Of a stretch of 64,000 nt of DNA, positions 24,091 to 37,902 are shown one piece after another. This DNA comes from Rhizomys pruinosus (Eukaryota; Chordata; Mammalia; Rodentia; Spalacidae): contig VZQC01012261.1 of assembly GCA_009823505.1 (NCBI GenBank), positions 1,445,437 to 1,509,436 on the forward strand, read 5' to 3'. The notes under the pieces are model-generated. The model was not told the DNA's origin. It was given only the letters and a program-made list of their open reading frames with translations, and ran no database searches. Positions within the stretch are counted from its first letter, which is position 1; every line of letters begins with the position of its first letter. The position numbers were made by a program, and so were the translations under genes.

Positions 24091-25394
24091 AGCTTTTCTC
24101 TTCCTGTTGGCTTCCTCCACTAGAACCCCATGTTCTTTCCCCTTTGCTCGCGTGTGGCCCTTCCAAAGGATTATGAAGACGGCAGCAAAAAAAAATCGAA
24201 GATTTTGTGAGCATTCCTTCTGAAAATGCAAACTACTTTGCTTGATGCTAACACATGCATCAGTGTTTCTGCAAGCACAAAGAAGACAGGCCTCGTTATG
24301 GGTTCTGGGTTTTCACTTTCAATGGAAAAACGAGCAGGAAAGGGAAACAGCCACTTATTGAATAGACTGTGCCTGGCACATGACACATGCCTTTGTTTTC
24401 TAGGTTTTATTGAAATTTTTCTTCAGTAGGCAGAAGCAGATAAATCAAGGGTACAGTAGTGACTTCTAGCTTGGATTTTACTACTAGCTTGGATTCCCTT
24501 GAGCACATGATCATTCCAGAGTCTTTGTCTCCTTGTCTGAAAATAAGAATCGGTCCAAATGGTCCCTGGAATTGGACAAGCTCTAATGTTCCCTTAGCAA
24601 ACATTGGCTGAATTGATTCACTTTGATCTTGCATCTTGGCTTAGCAGTAGGCATGCAGATCAGGCACAGCTTGTAGGCTGTCATATCCAGTGGTAAAGAG
24701 TTCTATAATTCTAACTGCACAAAACCTATTGCAATGACTTGAGTTCACCAATCAGACTCATGTAAACAATGTTAAGTTAAAATGGAAAAACATGCATAGA
24801 ACTTCCTTCTAGGCTTACGGGGGAATTAGAGGAACAAGAAATTATAGTATGTGCCTCAAGAGGCTCCAATCCAGTGGAGAGCACTACATTCATGGAATGC
24901 AAAATACATTTCATAATTGAAATTTTTCTTCATGTTGAGTCTTCCAGCAACCACTGCTAGATCAACTTGGCTCATCTGAGAGATGTTTTTATTACTTATG
25001 ATTAAGTTTATAGAGAAATAAATACCAGTGCCACATATTTGTCCTCAGTGCTAGATGGCTTCGCTAAGACCAGAATTTTTACAGCAGTTTTGATAAAGTA
25101 CAATGAATACTTCTGCTATGGGATATATTCTTTTACCTATAGGAGCCAGATCTGAAAGAGGCATTTCAGTCATGGATGTCTATAATATTTTTCTTCCAGT
25201 ATGTGTTCTTACAGAGGTTAGCTATTGTGTGCTTTACCTTGTTTGAAATAAATCACAAGCCAATGCTATTTCATGCCTGGAATATGTACCCAGTTTTAGA
25301 TGAATTTTAAGAGTATTTTCCTTTTTAATATATAGCAAGATTTAGAAAATCTGGGTGGTTTGTGTATAAGATATTTGAAATTGTATCCAGTGTT
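24091..25394. other. intronic single-copy sequence
   Basis: No gene. MIR-like snippets (ctgtgcctggcacatgac near 24368; agagtctttgtctccttg near 24519) suggest old SINE remnants. Remainder unrecognised. Confidence 0.5.
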
Positions 25395-25904
25395 TCTTTT
25401 TTTTAATTAATTTATTTTTTTATCAAATCTAGACCCGTGTCCCCCCCCCATTCCCCCACCCCACCAGAGCTCATGCATTCTGCCAAACATGCTTTTCATC
25501 TCTTTCTCAGTCTTTCTCAATATTCTCCATGAGGAAGTTGACTGTTTTGAGCAGAAGTTCACTGTTTCAGTCAGTTCTTTGATGCAGTCCTTTCTGTTGT
25601 TGTTGTTGTTTCCAATATGCATCACTCCCAACTGCTTTGGACAAAAGCTCAAGGGGCCATGCACAAGAAATACTTACAACTAGGTAATTGGCACTAGCAT
25701 CCACAGATGAGGGATACCATTCGTCTTTTGTTTTTCTGGGACTGTGTTACTTCACTCAGCATGATGTCCTCTAGCTCCAGCCATTTTCCTGCAAAGCTCA
25801 TGATGTCGTCTTTCTTTACTGCTGCATAGAACTCCACTGTGTAGATGTACCACATTTTCTCTATCCACTCATCAGTTGAGGGGCATTTAGGTTGGTTCCA
25901 GCTC
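25395..25904 (-). mobile_element. LINE-1, 5'-truncated 3' end
   Basis: Minus-strand L1 of about 510 bp, from the 3' UTR (atcaaatctagacccgtgtc) to the ORF2 C-terminus, truncated at 25904. Short flanking repeat (gtgtttct) on both sides fits target-primed insertion. Confidence 0.9.
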
Positions 25905-25998
25905 CGGTGTTTCTAAGATGTCTTCAATGCTGGTAATTTTGTAGAAATGATGAAGAACTAATAAACATGCAACTAAAGGACAAAAGAAATAGATCATT

Positions 25999-26230
25999 GG
26001 GCTGGAGAGATGGTTCAGCGAGTCAAGCACTTGCTGTTCCAGCTTGAGGACCAGAATTCAGATTCCCAGTGCCCATGTGATGCCAGGTCAGCATGGCAGC
26101 CCTTCTGCAATCCTAGGACACAAAACAGGGGCCCTCGGAGCGAGCTAGCTAACAAGACTGACTGAATTGATGAGCTGTTGTGGGTTCAAATGAGAGAATC
26201 TCCAGTGCTAACCTTTAGCCTTTATGCGTG

Positions 26231-26232
<2 letters not shown>
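25999..26232 (+). repeat. B2/B3-related SINE, old
   Basis: Head gggctggagagatggttcag, then a body unlike the other B2 copies (ggaccagaattcagattccc, tgtgatgccaggtcagc), leading into (CA)n. Confidence 0.6.

Positions 26233-26274
<42 letters not shown>
26233..26274. repeat. (CA)n microsatellite
   Basis: About 20 uninterrupted CA units at the SINE tail. Confidence 0.97.
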
Positions 26275-26277
<3 letters not shown>

Positions 26278-26372
26278 TATTTAAAAAATAAATACAGATC
26301 ACTTTATTTGTCCATAATTTCAAAGTCCAAGAAGTAAAATGTCTTTAATACCTAAAATAAAAATTATACTTG

Positions 26373-26512
26373 CCGGGCATGGTGGTGCATGCCTTTAATC
26401 CCAGCACTTGGGAGGCAGAAGCAAGCAGATTTCTGTAAGTTCAACACCAACCTGGTCTACAGAGTGAATTCCATGCCAGCTGGGGCTACAGGAAAACCCT
26501 GTCTCAAAAAGA
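26373..26512 (+). repeat. B1 SINE
   Basis: Sense B1 (ccgggcatggtggtgcatgc) with A-rich tail. Confidence 0.9.
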
Positions 26513-27479
26513 TAAAAAATATATATATACTTTTAAAATTTGACTGTTTTAGAGCACTGTGAGGCTGACATTAAATTAAGCAGAAAGTGCCACGTTCCCG
26601 CTCCCTGCCTGCCCTCACACGTGCACTTTCCATCACTATGCACATCCCCCACAGGAGTGTTCCATCAGGTACAGCACATGCCTACATGGATACATGATTA
26701 TCAGCAGAGTACACTAGTGTCCATGCTTACCAATTTTATGCTGTGTGTTTGGGCAAATGTGTAATGACATGTAGACATCATCATAGCATACAGAATTCTT
26801 TCAGTGCCCTAAGAACTCCGGGCTTTGCAGTGTCCCCTCCCTCTCCCTGTCTCCAGCAGCTGCTGGTGTTCCACCATCTCCAGGGTTTAAGCTCTTCCAC
26901 GATACTTTATAGTTAGAATCATAATTTGAGGCCTTTCCATACTGGCTTCTGCATTTAGTGATACAAATTTCCTGCATGCGTTCCATGTCTTTATAGCTCA
27001 TTTCTAATTACCAACATTCCATTGTCTGGTTGGTGCCATAGTTATTTATCCTTTCACCTGACATCTTGATTGCTTTCAAATTGTAGCAGTGATTAATAGA
27101 GCTGCTGTAAACACCATGTGCAAATTTACATGGGGAAATAAAATTTAAACCCTTTGGGGTGAATACCAAGTAGTGTGGTTGCTTGACCCAATGGAAAGAG
27201 TATATTTTGCAATAAGAAATTGGCTGTCTTCCAAAGTGTCTGACCCATTCTGCATTCTCACCAGCAATGAGTAAGAGCTTCTATTGATCCACATTCTCAC
27301 CAGTATTTGGTGTTAAAGTGCTTTAGATTTTTGTTTAGGTGTGTATAGTGGTTGTTTTTGATTGTTTTAATTTGCAACTGACAGGTTATATTGAATATAA
27401 ATATGATTATTTACTGTTTGTCTTTTTTGGTCAGTGTTCTGTTCAAATTATCCACCAATTTTTTAAATTTTTTTTAATT

Positions 27480-27717
27480 AATTTTATTTATTTCTGTATG
27501 TGTATGAATGTACTGTCTGCATGCAAGTTTGTGTACCCCACCCGTGTCGTGCAATGCCGCGGAGGTCAGAAGACGGTCTCGGATTCCCCTGGAACTGGAG
27601 TTCTCCTAGAATTGGAGTTTCGGACGGTTCTCGGCCGCCATGTGGGTGCTGGGGATCGAACCCAAGTCCTCTGCAAGAGCGGTTGGCACTCTTAACTGCT
27701 AGGCCATCTCTCCAGCC
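27480..27717 (-). repeat. B2 SINE, 17-bp-duplication subfamily
   Basis: Antisense full-length B2 with duplication at about 27590-27625. Flanks tatccaccaatttttt and tatccgccaattttta match apart from one base. Confidence 0.93.
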
Positions 27718-28050
27718 CCCTATCCGCCAATTTTTAAATTGGGTTATTGTTTTATCGTGAGCTTTAAGTTCTCTGTACATTTTAGATTGTAGTCCTTCAT
27801 CAAATGTCTTCCACAAGTGTCTTCCAGTCCATAATTTGATTTCTCATTCTCATTGTGAGTATAAATTTTGAATTCTATCATAGACATGCCTTTCATGTTC
27901 AGTCTAGAAAGTCATCACATACCCAAGGCCATCTAATTTTTTTCCTGTTTTCATTTTGAAATTGTATAATATTATGTTTACATTTAGATCTATGAGCCAT
28001 CCATTTGAGTTCATTTGTATGAGGGATATAAAGTCCGTGTCTAATTGGCC

Positions 28051-28180
28051 TTTCTTCCTTCCTTCCTTCCTTCCTTCCTTCCTTCCTTCCTTCCTTCCTT
28101 CCTTCCTTCCTTCCTTCCTTCCTTCCTTCCTTCCTTCCTTCCTTCCTTCCTTCCTTCCTTCCTTCCTTCCTTCCTTCCTC
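28051..28180. repeat. (CTTC)n microsatellite, about 130 bp
   Basis: About 32 tetranucleotide units, essentially perfect. It makes spurious Lys/Glu/Gly and Pro/Ser/Phe/Leu frames on both strands. Confidence 0.98.
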
Positions 28181-28231
28181 TGCATGTGGCTATCTAGTTG
28201 TCTCACGCCACTTGTTAAAAGATCCTTTATC

Positions 28232-28478
28232 TGGGGCTGGAGAGATGGCCTAGCGGTTAAGAGCGCCAACCGCTCTTGCAGAGGACCCGGGTTTGATCCC
28301 CAGCACCCACATGGCGGCCGAGAGCCGTATGAAACTCCAATTCCAGGAGAACTCCAGTTCCAGGGGAGTCTGACACCCTCTTCTGGCCTCCGCGGCATTG
28401 CACGTCACGGGTGCACAGACTTGCATGCAGACAATACATTCATACACATATGGAAATAAATAAAATTAAAAAAAAAAG
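28232..28478 (+). repeat. B2 SINE, 17-bp-duplication subfamily, with TSD
   Basis: Sense full-length B2. Flanked by aaaagatcctttatctg at 28217-28233 and again at about 28478-28494. A third copy lies at about 28519-28536. Confidence 0.93.
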
Positions 28479-28975
28479 ATCCTTTATCTGAAATAAATTT
28501 TTGACATATGGACACTGAAAAAAAAAGATCCTTTATCTGTTATCTTGCTTTGCTCCTTTATAAAGGTCAGCTCATTATGTTTGTGGGAGTCTTTGGGGCT
28601 CTCTGTCTTGTCTCGTTGATCTGGTCTGTACTTCCTCCAGTATTACTCCAGCTTAACGACTGTTTCTTCATAGTAGTGTCAGTTCTCCAGTTTCTCTCTT
28701 TGTCAAAGATTGTGTTGACTTATCTGTGTCTTTTGCCATAAGAATGTTAAAGTTAATTTCTCATATATATTGTTATTTTTAAATTTAAATCTACACACTT
28801 TGATAGTATATTCTGGCAACTCAAAAACAGACACTTCTTTGTCAGAATTTGCTGGTATTGTTTAATGACTTTCCCCAACTAATTCTCTAAAGTCTGTATT
28901 CTTTTTTATATATGGCCATTGGCTCCTCTATTCATTTAACTTCATGAAGAACAAGTGAGTCCAAGGAGATTTTCT

Positions 28976-30177
28976 TTTTTTTTAATTTTGTATTAAATTT
29001 TTCTGTATTTTTCATACAGAGCATAGCATTCAATCATAATCACTTTTATACCCCTTCCCCATTGACTCCCACAGCCCGCCCCCATGGAAATTCATATAGT
29101 CTGTTATTTGTGCTAAGGCCTACCATGTCAAGTTAATGTCCCAGATGTTCTTTGCTGCAGGGAGGAACTGAAGTCTATTCAACTAAGGATTTGGTGTTAG
29201 CATCTTCAAATGAGGGAAACCATTTCCTATTTGTTTCTCTGGGACTGGGCTACTTCACTTAGCATAATGGCTTTGAGTTCCATCCATTTACCTGCAAAAA
29301 AATGATGTCATCTTTCTTTATAGCTGAATAGCACTCCTTTGTGTAGATATATTACATTTTTGTTATCCACTGTTGCAGGGCATTTGGGTTGGTTCCAGCT
29401 CTTTGCTATTGTGAAGAGAGCTGCAATAAACATGGATGTGCATGTATCTTTGTGATAGGATGAATCTTGTGGGTATGCCACCCAGGAGTGGTATGGCTGG
29501 GTCAGGTGATAGGCTCATTTTGAGTCTTTTAAGCATTCTCCACACTGCTTTCCATAATGGTTGTACAAGTTTACATTCCCACCAGCAGTGGATGAGTGTT
29601 CCCCTTTCCCCACAACCTCTCCAGCATTTGGTGTCCTTTGTGTTCTTGATCTTAGCCAGTCATATTGGAGTGAGATGATATCCGAGAGTGGTTTTAATTT
29701 GCATTTCCTTAATTATTAATGATGTTGAACACTTTTTAAGATGTTTCTCAGCTATCTTTACTTCCTCACTGGTAAAGTCTCTGTTCAGCTCTACTCTATC
29801 TTTTGAGTAGGTCATTTGGTTTCTTTCTTCTTTGTTTTTTGAGTAGTCTATATATTCTGGAGGTTAATGCTCTGTCCGATGTATCACTAGTGAAGGTTTC
29901 CTCGCACTCTGTGGGTTTTCTCTTCACCACACTGATTGTTTCTTTCACTGTACAGAAGCTTTTGAGTTTGATGAGATCCCATTTATCAATTGTTGACCTT
30001 ATTTCCTGTGCAGCTGCTGTCTGATTTAGAAAGTCTTTTCCTACCCTTATGTCTCATAGATTGTTGCCAACTTTTTCTTCTATCACCTTCAGGGTTTCGG
30101 GTTTCACATTGAGATCTTTGGTCTACTTGGAGTTGATTTTTGTACAGGGTGAGAGGTAGGGGTTTAATTTTGTTCTC
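28976..30177 (-). mobile_element. LINE-1 3' portion
   Basis: Minus-strand L1 3' UTR (from 28976) and ORF2 C-terminal sequence, with disrupted frames. Interrupted at 30178 by a B1. Confidence 0.88.
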
Positions 30178-30304
30178 CCTATAGCCCCAGCTGGCCGGAA
30201 CTCACACTCTCTACCAGGCTGGCTTTGAACTCACAGAGATCCACCTGCCTCTGCCTCCCAAGTGTTAGGATTAGGATTAAAGGCATGTGCCACCACGCCC
30301 AGCC
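30178..30304 (-). repeat. B1 SINE in or between L1 fragments
   Basis: Antisense B1 missing its tail-proximal end (starts at ccctatagccccagctggcc). The L1 resumes further upstream in ORF2, so some L1 sequence is missing here. Confidence 0.85.
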
Positions 30305-31073
30305 GATTTGCAAGTATTTTGTTGAGCATTTTTGCATCTATGTTCATTAATGAGATGAGTCTATAGTTTTCTTTTTTGGTTATATCTTTGCCTGGTTTTG
30401 GTATTAGAGTGATGCTGGCTTCATAGAAGGAATTTGGGAGATTTCCTTCTGTTTGTATCCTTCTAAACAGTTTGAATAGTAATGGTTGTAAGACCTCTTT
30501 AAATGTTTTATAGAATTCTGCTGTGAAACCATCTGGGTCCAGGCTTTTTTTAGTTGGGAGGTTTTTTTATTACATCTTCAATTTCCTCAAATATTATGGG
30601 TCTGTTTAAACTGTCAATTTCTTCTTGGTTAAGCTTTGTTGGTTCCCAGGATTTCAGATATTCATTATTTCTCTTAGGTTTTCAAATTTAGTAGAGTATA
30701 GGTTTTTGAAGTATTCTCGTATGATTGTCTGTATCTTTTCTTTGTTGTGATGTTTCCTCTTTCATCACGAATACTATTGATTTGGAGTTGTTCAGTTTTT
30801 CTTTTGTTTAACTGGGCTAGAGGTCTATTTTGTTTATCTTTTCAAAGAACCAGCTTTTGGATTCATTGATTCTTTGTATTGTTTTCTTTGTTTCTATTTC
30901 ATTGATTTCTGCTCTGATTTTTGTTATTCCTGTCTGTTGGGTCTAGGGTTCATTTGTTGTTGTCTCTCGAGTGTTTTTAGCTGCAGTGTTAGATGATTTA
31001 TTTGTTCCCTTTCTGTTTTTTTTTAATGTGAGCACTTAGGGCTATAAATTTCCCTCTTAAGACTGCTTTTTTT

Positions 31074-31228
31074 TTTTTTTTTTTGGTCTTTTCGAGACAG
31101 GGTCTCCCTGTAGCCCCAGCTGTCCTGGAACTCACATTGTAGACCAGGCTGGCCTTGAACTCACAAAGATCTGCCTGCCTCTGCCTCTCAAGTGCTAGGA
31201 TTAAAGGCGTGCGCCACCACGCCCGGCT
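31074..31228 (-). repeat. B1 SINE inside L1
   Basis: Antisense B1 with CpGs preserved (ttttcgagacagggtctccc ... caccacgcccggct). Flanks aagactgctttt and aagactgctttt. Confidence 0.95.
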
Positions 31229-31300
31229 CAAGACTGCTTTTAAAGCATCCCACAGGTTTTGTTGTGTTGTATTGTCTTTTTCATTCAGTTCCATGAATAC

Positions 31301-32426
<1,126 letters not shown>

Positions 32427-33311
32427 TTCCATGAATACTTTTATTTCACTCTTTATTTCTTCCCTGATCCATTCATTATTCAAGATTGTGTTGTTTAGTC
32501 TCCATGTGTTCTTGTAGCTAGTAGAGCTTATTCTGGTGTTCAATATTGCACTTTATTGCACTGGAATAAATGCATGGAATAATTTCAATCCTTTTGTATT
32601 TGTTGAGATTTCTTTTGTGTCTCACTATGTGGTTGATTTTGGAGAATGTTCCATGAGGTGCTGAGTAAAAAGTATATTCTCTGATGTTTGGGTACAATAT
32701 TCTGCAGATGTCTGCGAGGTCCATTTGGTGTGTTGTATTGTTCAGTTCTGATGTCTTTCTGTTTATTTTTTGTCCTGTTGATCTATCCAAGGGGCTCAGT
32801 GGGGTATTGAAGTCCCCCACTATTAGTGTGCTGGGATTAATCTGTGTCTTGAGGTCCTGCAGAGTAGTGTTTGTAAAATTAGGTGCTCCAGAGTTTGGTG
32901 CATAAACATTTAAGATTGTGAAGTCTTCATGGTTAATTGTTCCTTTGACAAGGATGTAATGGCCCTCTTTGTCTCTTCTGATTAATTTTATTCTGAGGTC
33001 TATTTTGTCTGATATTAGAATAGCAACTCCTGCTTGCTTCTTGGTACCATTTGCTTGGAATATTTTTTTTTCCATCCTTTCACTCTAAGGTGGTGTCTGT
33101 CCTTGAGGGTTAGATGGGTTTCTTGTAGACAGTCTCCCAGTCTATGTCTTTTGATTGGGGAATTTAGACCATTAATATTTAAGGTTATTATTGAGAGATG
33201 TGTGTTGCTTCCTTTTCACTTATTTTTTGTTTGCATTCTTGCTCTAGGTTTTACTTATTCTCTTATGCTTTTGCTAATTTCTCTCTTTAAATAACTATAT
33301 TATTGTATTAG

Positions 33312-33665
33312 TCACTTTTCTGTTGCTGTGATAAAACACCATGAGCAAAGGAACTTATAAAAAGGAAGAGTTTATTTGAGCTTACGATTGACGGTTCCAG
33401 GGAATTAGAGTCCATTGTGGCGGGAGGCATGGCGGCTGGAGCTGGAGCAGCATACAGAGGGTCACATCTCGCAATGAGCACAGGAAGCCAAGAGAGGGTG
33501 ACTGGAGACCACGAGGCTTGTTAAACTCACTAAGCCTGCCCCCAGTGACATACTTCCTCTAGCACAGCCACACCTTCTAAGACCTCCAAAAACAGTGCCA
33601 CCAACTGGAGACAAATGTCTGAACATCCAAAGCCTATGGGGGACACTCATTCAAACCACCACAAT
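33312..33665. repeat. rodent dispersed repeat, family not named
   Basis: Begins gtattagtcacttttctgtt and ends gggggacactcattcaaacc. I recognise this about 350-bp sequence as a common rodent interspersed repeat but cannot assign its RepeatMasker name. Confidence 0.6.
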
Positions 33666-33939
33666 TATATATAAATCATACATTCACCATGTAAGGCAAG
33701 TAATACAAAATATTCCAAGAAAAATGGGAAAAAATGTGTCAAAAAGAGTAATTCCAAAGGTTTTTGAAAGGTTTACAGTACAACATTTTTCCAGATGTGT
33801 TTTCCAGGTGAAAAATACAGAAAGATCTGTGATCAGAAAAGTTCCAAAAATAAAATTGTTAATTTAATACCATGTACCAAAGTAAATAAGCTAGAGAAAA
33901 CCTGGAGGAAAAGTTTGACTTTTTAAAGCATTTTTAAAA

Positions 33940-35172
33940 ATAAAGCCATATTAATAGGTAATCATTTGACTGTGTTACTTCACTTAGCATGACAGCTTCT
34001 AGTTGCATCCACTTTCCTACAAGTTTCATGATGTCATCTTTCTTTACCACTGCATAGAATTCCATTGTGTAAATGTACCACATTTTCATTATCCACTCAT
34101 CAGTTGAGGGACACTTGGGTTGTTTCCAGCTCTTTACTATTGTGAGAAGAATAGCAATAAACATGGTTGTTCACATATACATATATCTGCTATGGGATGA
34201 ATCCTTTGGGTATACACTCAGGAGTGGTATGAGTGAGTCAAATGGTAGGTTCATTTTTAGTCTTTTTTTAAATGCTTTTATTGATGTTTTGTGTATTTCA
34301 GACATCATTTCTCAGTTTGGTTTAGACATATTCCCCTTTCCCTTCCCCCACCCCACCCCAGATCATGCACTCTGCCATAACTGTCCCACATCTTTCTCTC
34401 AGTCTTTTTCTATGTTTAGGAATTCACATTTTCCTCCTTTAATTTTATATTATTCTAAAATATGCATACATATTCTCCACTCATATATGGTAAATACAGA
34501 GTCTGAAATTAAGTGGTGGATGAATTTTTGAGCCCATTAAGAGTTTTACATTATAACAACATAGTTGCTTTCAGATAAACAGAAATATAGCAATAATATT
34601 GTTCAGCTTTCCTTTCATCTGGGGATTTAATGTTAACATCCACAAATGAGGGAGACTATTTGCCACTTGCTTTTCTCAGACTGTGTTACTTCACTTAGCA
34701 TAATGGCTTCGAGTTCCATCCATTTACCTGCAAACTTCATGATGTCATCTTCCTTTACTGCTGAGTAGTACTCCATTGTATAGATGTACCATATTTTTGT
34801 CATCCACTCGTCAGTTGAGGGGCATTTGGGTTGGTTCCAGCTCTTTGCTATTGTGAAGAGAGCTGCAATAAACATGGATGTGCATGTATCTTTGTGGTAG
34901 GATGAGTCATGTGGGTATATACCCAGGAGTGGTACGGCTTGCTCAGGTGATAGGCTCATTTTGAGTCTTTTAAGCATTCTCCACATTGCTTTCCATAATG
35001 GTTGTACAAGTTTACATTCCCACCAGCAGTAGATGAGTGTTCCCCTTTTCCCACAACCTCTCCAGCATTTGGTGTCCTTTGTGTCTTGATCTTAGCCAGT
35101 CTTATTGGAGTGAGATGGTATCTGAGAGTGGTTTTAATTTGCATTTCCTTAATTATTAATGATGTTGAACAC
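33940..35172 (-). mobile_element. LINE-1 3' fragments, two pieces
   Basis: 33940-34265 is an ORF2 C-terminal fragment. At 34266 a second 3' UTR starts, followed by an ORF2 C-terminal frame (34633-34986, minus) with the typical TMEYYSA motif. Ends at the N at 35173. Confidence 0.85.
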
Positions 35173-35173
35173 N
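35173..35173. other. single unresolved base (N)
   Basis: Left side is minus-strand L1 ORF2; right side is plus-strand L1 ORF1. A likely join between contigs or a gap-fill edge. Confidence 0.8.
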
Positions 35174-35281
35174 ACCCAGGACACAAAATTTAAGAGAATA
35201 ATCATAAACATAATCAAAGAATTCAAGGAATTTAAAGAACACACAAACAAATCAAAGAACTAAAAGAAGATAGGGGTAAAC
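35174..35281 (+). mobile_element. L1 ORF1 fragment, opposite orientation
   Basis: Reverse complement of the L1 ORF1 region at about 47930-48050 (acccaggacacaaaatttaa; gaattcaaggaatttaaaga). The only clear sense-strand fragment of the young L1 type in the window. Confidence 0.8.
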
Positions 35282-35386
35282 TTTTTTTTTGTCTTTTTGA
35301 GACAGGGTTTCCCTGGAGCTCCAGCTGTCCTGGAACTCACTATGTAGACCAGGCTGGCCTTGAACTCACAAAGATCCACCTGCCTC
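35282..35386 (-). repeat. B1 SINE fragment
   Basis: Antisense B1 cut after 'gatccacctgcctct', then L1 resumes. Confidence 0.88.
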
Positions 35387-37885
35387 TTGACATTAATGCT
35401 CTGTCAGATGAATCACTAGTGAAGATTTCCTCCCACTCTGTGGGTTTTTTTTTTCACTTCCTTGATTGTTTCTTTTGCTGCACAGTAACTTTTGAGTTTG
35501 ATGAGGTCCCATTTGTAAACTGTTGACCTTATTTCCTGTGCAGCTGCTGTCTGATTTAGAAAGTCTTTTCCTACACCTATGCCTTGTAGGTTGTTGCCAA
35601 CTTTTTCTTCTATCACCTTCAGGGTTTCAGGTTTTACATTGAGATCTTTGATCCACTTGGAGTTGATTTTTATACAGAGTGAGAGGTAAGAGTTTAATTT
35701 TGTTCTACAAATGGTGATCCAGTTTTGCCAGCATCACCCCCAGAAGTCCCAGCTTGGGCTCCAGACAGGTGCAGGGACTCAGTGAGGTGCCAGTAAGGCA
35801 AGGCAGAAATGCCTTGACTCTTGGGAGGCTCAACATCTGCATTTTTAGTCCTTTAAAAGTTCTTCACACTGCTTTCCATAGGGGGTCATATGAGTTTGCA
35901 ATCTCACCAGCAATGGATGAGTGTTCCCCTTTTCACACAACCTCTCCAGCATTTGGTGTCATTTGTTTTCTTGATCAGAGCCAGTCTTACTAGGAGTAAG
36001 ATAAAATCTTAAGGTGGTTTTAATTTGCATTTCCTTAATTACTAATGATGTTGAACACTTTTTAAGATGTTTCTTAGCCATCTTCTTCTCTTGAGAAGTC
36101 TCTGTTCAGATCTTAAGCACATCCTTTAATTGGGTCATTTGTTTTCTTGGTCTTTTGTTTTTTGACTAATTTATATACTCTGGATGTTAAACCTCTGTCA
36201 GATGTGTCACTGGTGAAGGTTTCCTCCCACTCTGAGGGTTTTCTCTTCACTTATTTGATTGTTTCTTTTGTTATACAGGAGCTTTTGAGTTTAATGAGGT
36301 CCCACTTATTGATTGTTGATCATATTTCCTGCCACAGTTACTGTCTTATTTAGAAAGTTTCCAGAACTCCAGTTTCAGGGGAATCCGACACCCTCTTCTG
36401 ACCTCTGCGGCATTGCACGTCACGGGTGCACAAACTTGCAGGCAGACAGTACATTCATACACATACGGAAATAAATAAAATTAATGAAAAAAAATTAAAA
36501 AAAAAGAAAGTCTTTTCCTACACCTATATCTTGTAGGTTACTGCCAATATTTTCTTCTAACATTTTCAGAGTTTCAGGTTTCATACTGAGGTCTTTGTTC
36601 CACTTAAGATTTGACTTTTCTACAGGTGAAAGGTAGGGGTTTAGTTTCATTCTCCTACAAGTGGTGATCCAGTTTTCCAGTACCATTTGTTGAAGATACC
36701 GCCTTTCCTCCATTGAATGTTCTTGGCCCCTTTGTCAATATCAGGCAGATGAAATTGCATGTATTCAAGTTTGGGTCTTCAATTTTTTTTCCATTGATCT
36801 ATTGGTCTATTTTTGTGCCAGTACCATGCTGTTTTTATGACTATAGCTCTGTAATATAGTTTGAAATCTAGTATAGTAATCCCCCCTACATTACTCTTTC
36901 TTGCTCAGGGTTGTTTTGGCTATCCAGAGCCTTTTGATTTTTCCATATGAATTTTTTTCTAATTCTGTGAAGAAAGTCATGGGGATTAGGATTGGGATTA
37001 CATTAAATTTGGGTAGGATGGTCATTTTTGCTATATTAATTCTTCCAATCAATGAGCATGGGAGGTCCTTCCATCTTCTGGTATTTCTTCAAACTCCTTC
37101 TTTAAAGATTTTTAAAATTTTCACTGTACAGATCTTTAATGTCTTCCGTCAGGTTTGTTCTGAGATATTTTTGGAGGCTATTGTGAATGGGAGGGTTCCC
37201 ATGTACTCCTCCACTTGCTTCTTATTGGCATATAGAAAAGCTACCAATTTTTGTAGATTAATTTTATAACCTGCCACTTTACTGAAACAGTTAATCATTT
37301 CTAGGAGTTTTCTGGTGGAATTTTTGGCAGCCCTTAGGTATACTATCATGCCATCTGCAAAAAGGAATAGTTTGACCTCCTCTTTTCCAATTAGTACTCC
37401 TTTAATTTCCTTCTCTTCTCTTATTGCTCTAGCAAGAGTTTCAAGCACTATATTGAAAAGGAGTGGAGATAGGGTTCCTGATTTTAAGGAGAATGCTTCT
37501 AGTTTTTCTCCATTTAGAACAATGTTGGTTGTTGATTTGTTGTGTATAGCTTTAATTGTATTGAGGTATGTTCCCTCCAGTCCAATTTCCTCTAGTGCTT
37601 TAAACATAAAGGCATGTTGAATTTTATCAAAGGCCTTTTCTGCATCAATTGAAATGACCATGTGGTTTTTGTCTTAGAGTCCATTTATATGATTTATGAC
37701 ATTTATTGATTTACATATGTTGAACCATTTCTGCATCTCTGGAATAAATCTGACTTGATCATGGTGGATAACCTTTTTGATGTTTACCTTTATGCAGTTT
37801 GCAAGTGTTTTGTTGAGAATTTTTGCATATTATAGACCTTATTACTAAGGTCTATAGTTTCTTTTTTTTTTTTTTTTGGTTGTAT
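35387..37885 (-). mobile_element. LINE-1 ORF2 fragments
   Basis: 35387-35735 and 35842-36355 overlap in L1 content, so at least two insertions are present. From 36495 to 37885 the sequence covers the 3' part of ORF2. The reverse-transcriptase frame 37149-37661 (minus) retains [13 protein letters not shown] but reads FADG where the catalytic FADD should be. 35736-35841 is a foreign insert of unknown origin. Confidence 0.88.
36358..36478 (+). repeat. B2 SINE, 5'-truncated
   Basis: Only the 3' half of a B2, starting inside the duplicated region (ccagaactccagtttcaggg), with an A-rich tail. Flanked by agaaagt on both sides within L1. Confidence 0.88.
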
Positions 37886-37886
37886 N
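37886..37886. other. single unresolved base (N)
   Basis: L1 breaks off here and unrelated sequence begins. It marks the left edge of the indel-rich region. Confidence 0.8.
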
Positions 37887-37902
37887 AATTAAAATAAATA
37901 CA

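Larger units (their letters stand above)
26790..28720 (-). mobile_element. ancient L1 3' region with insertions
   Basis: Antisense old L1: 'ccattgtctggttggtgcca', 'agagctgctgtaaacacc', 'ttctcaccagcaatgagt', 'tctatgagccatccatttga', 'ttctctctttgtcaaagatt'. Interrupted by two B2 copies and the CTTC microsatellite. Confidence 0.7.

Noticed and set aside
28051..28180. Possible CRISPR-like or satellite array
   Set aside because: A uniform tetranucleotide without spacers is a microsatellite.
27904..28459. 164-167-codon frames on both strands
   Set aside because: Produced by the CTTC microsatellite joined to a B2; no coding signal.
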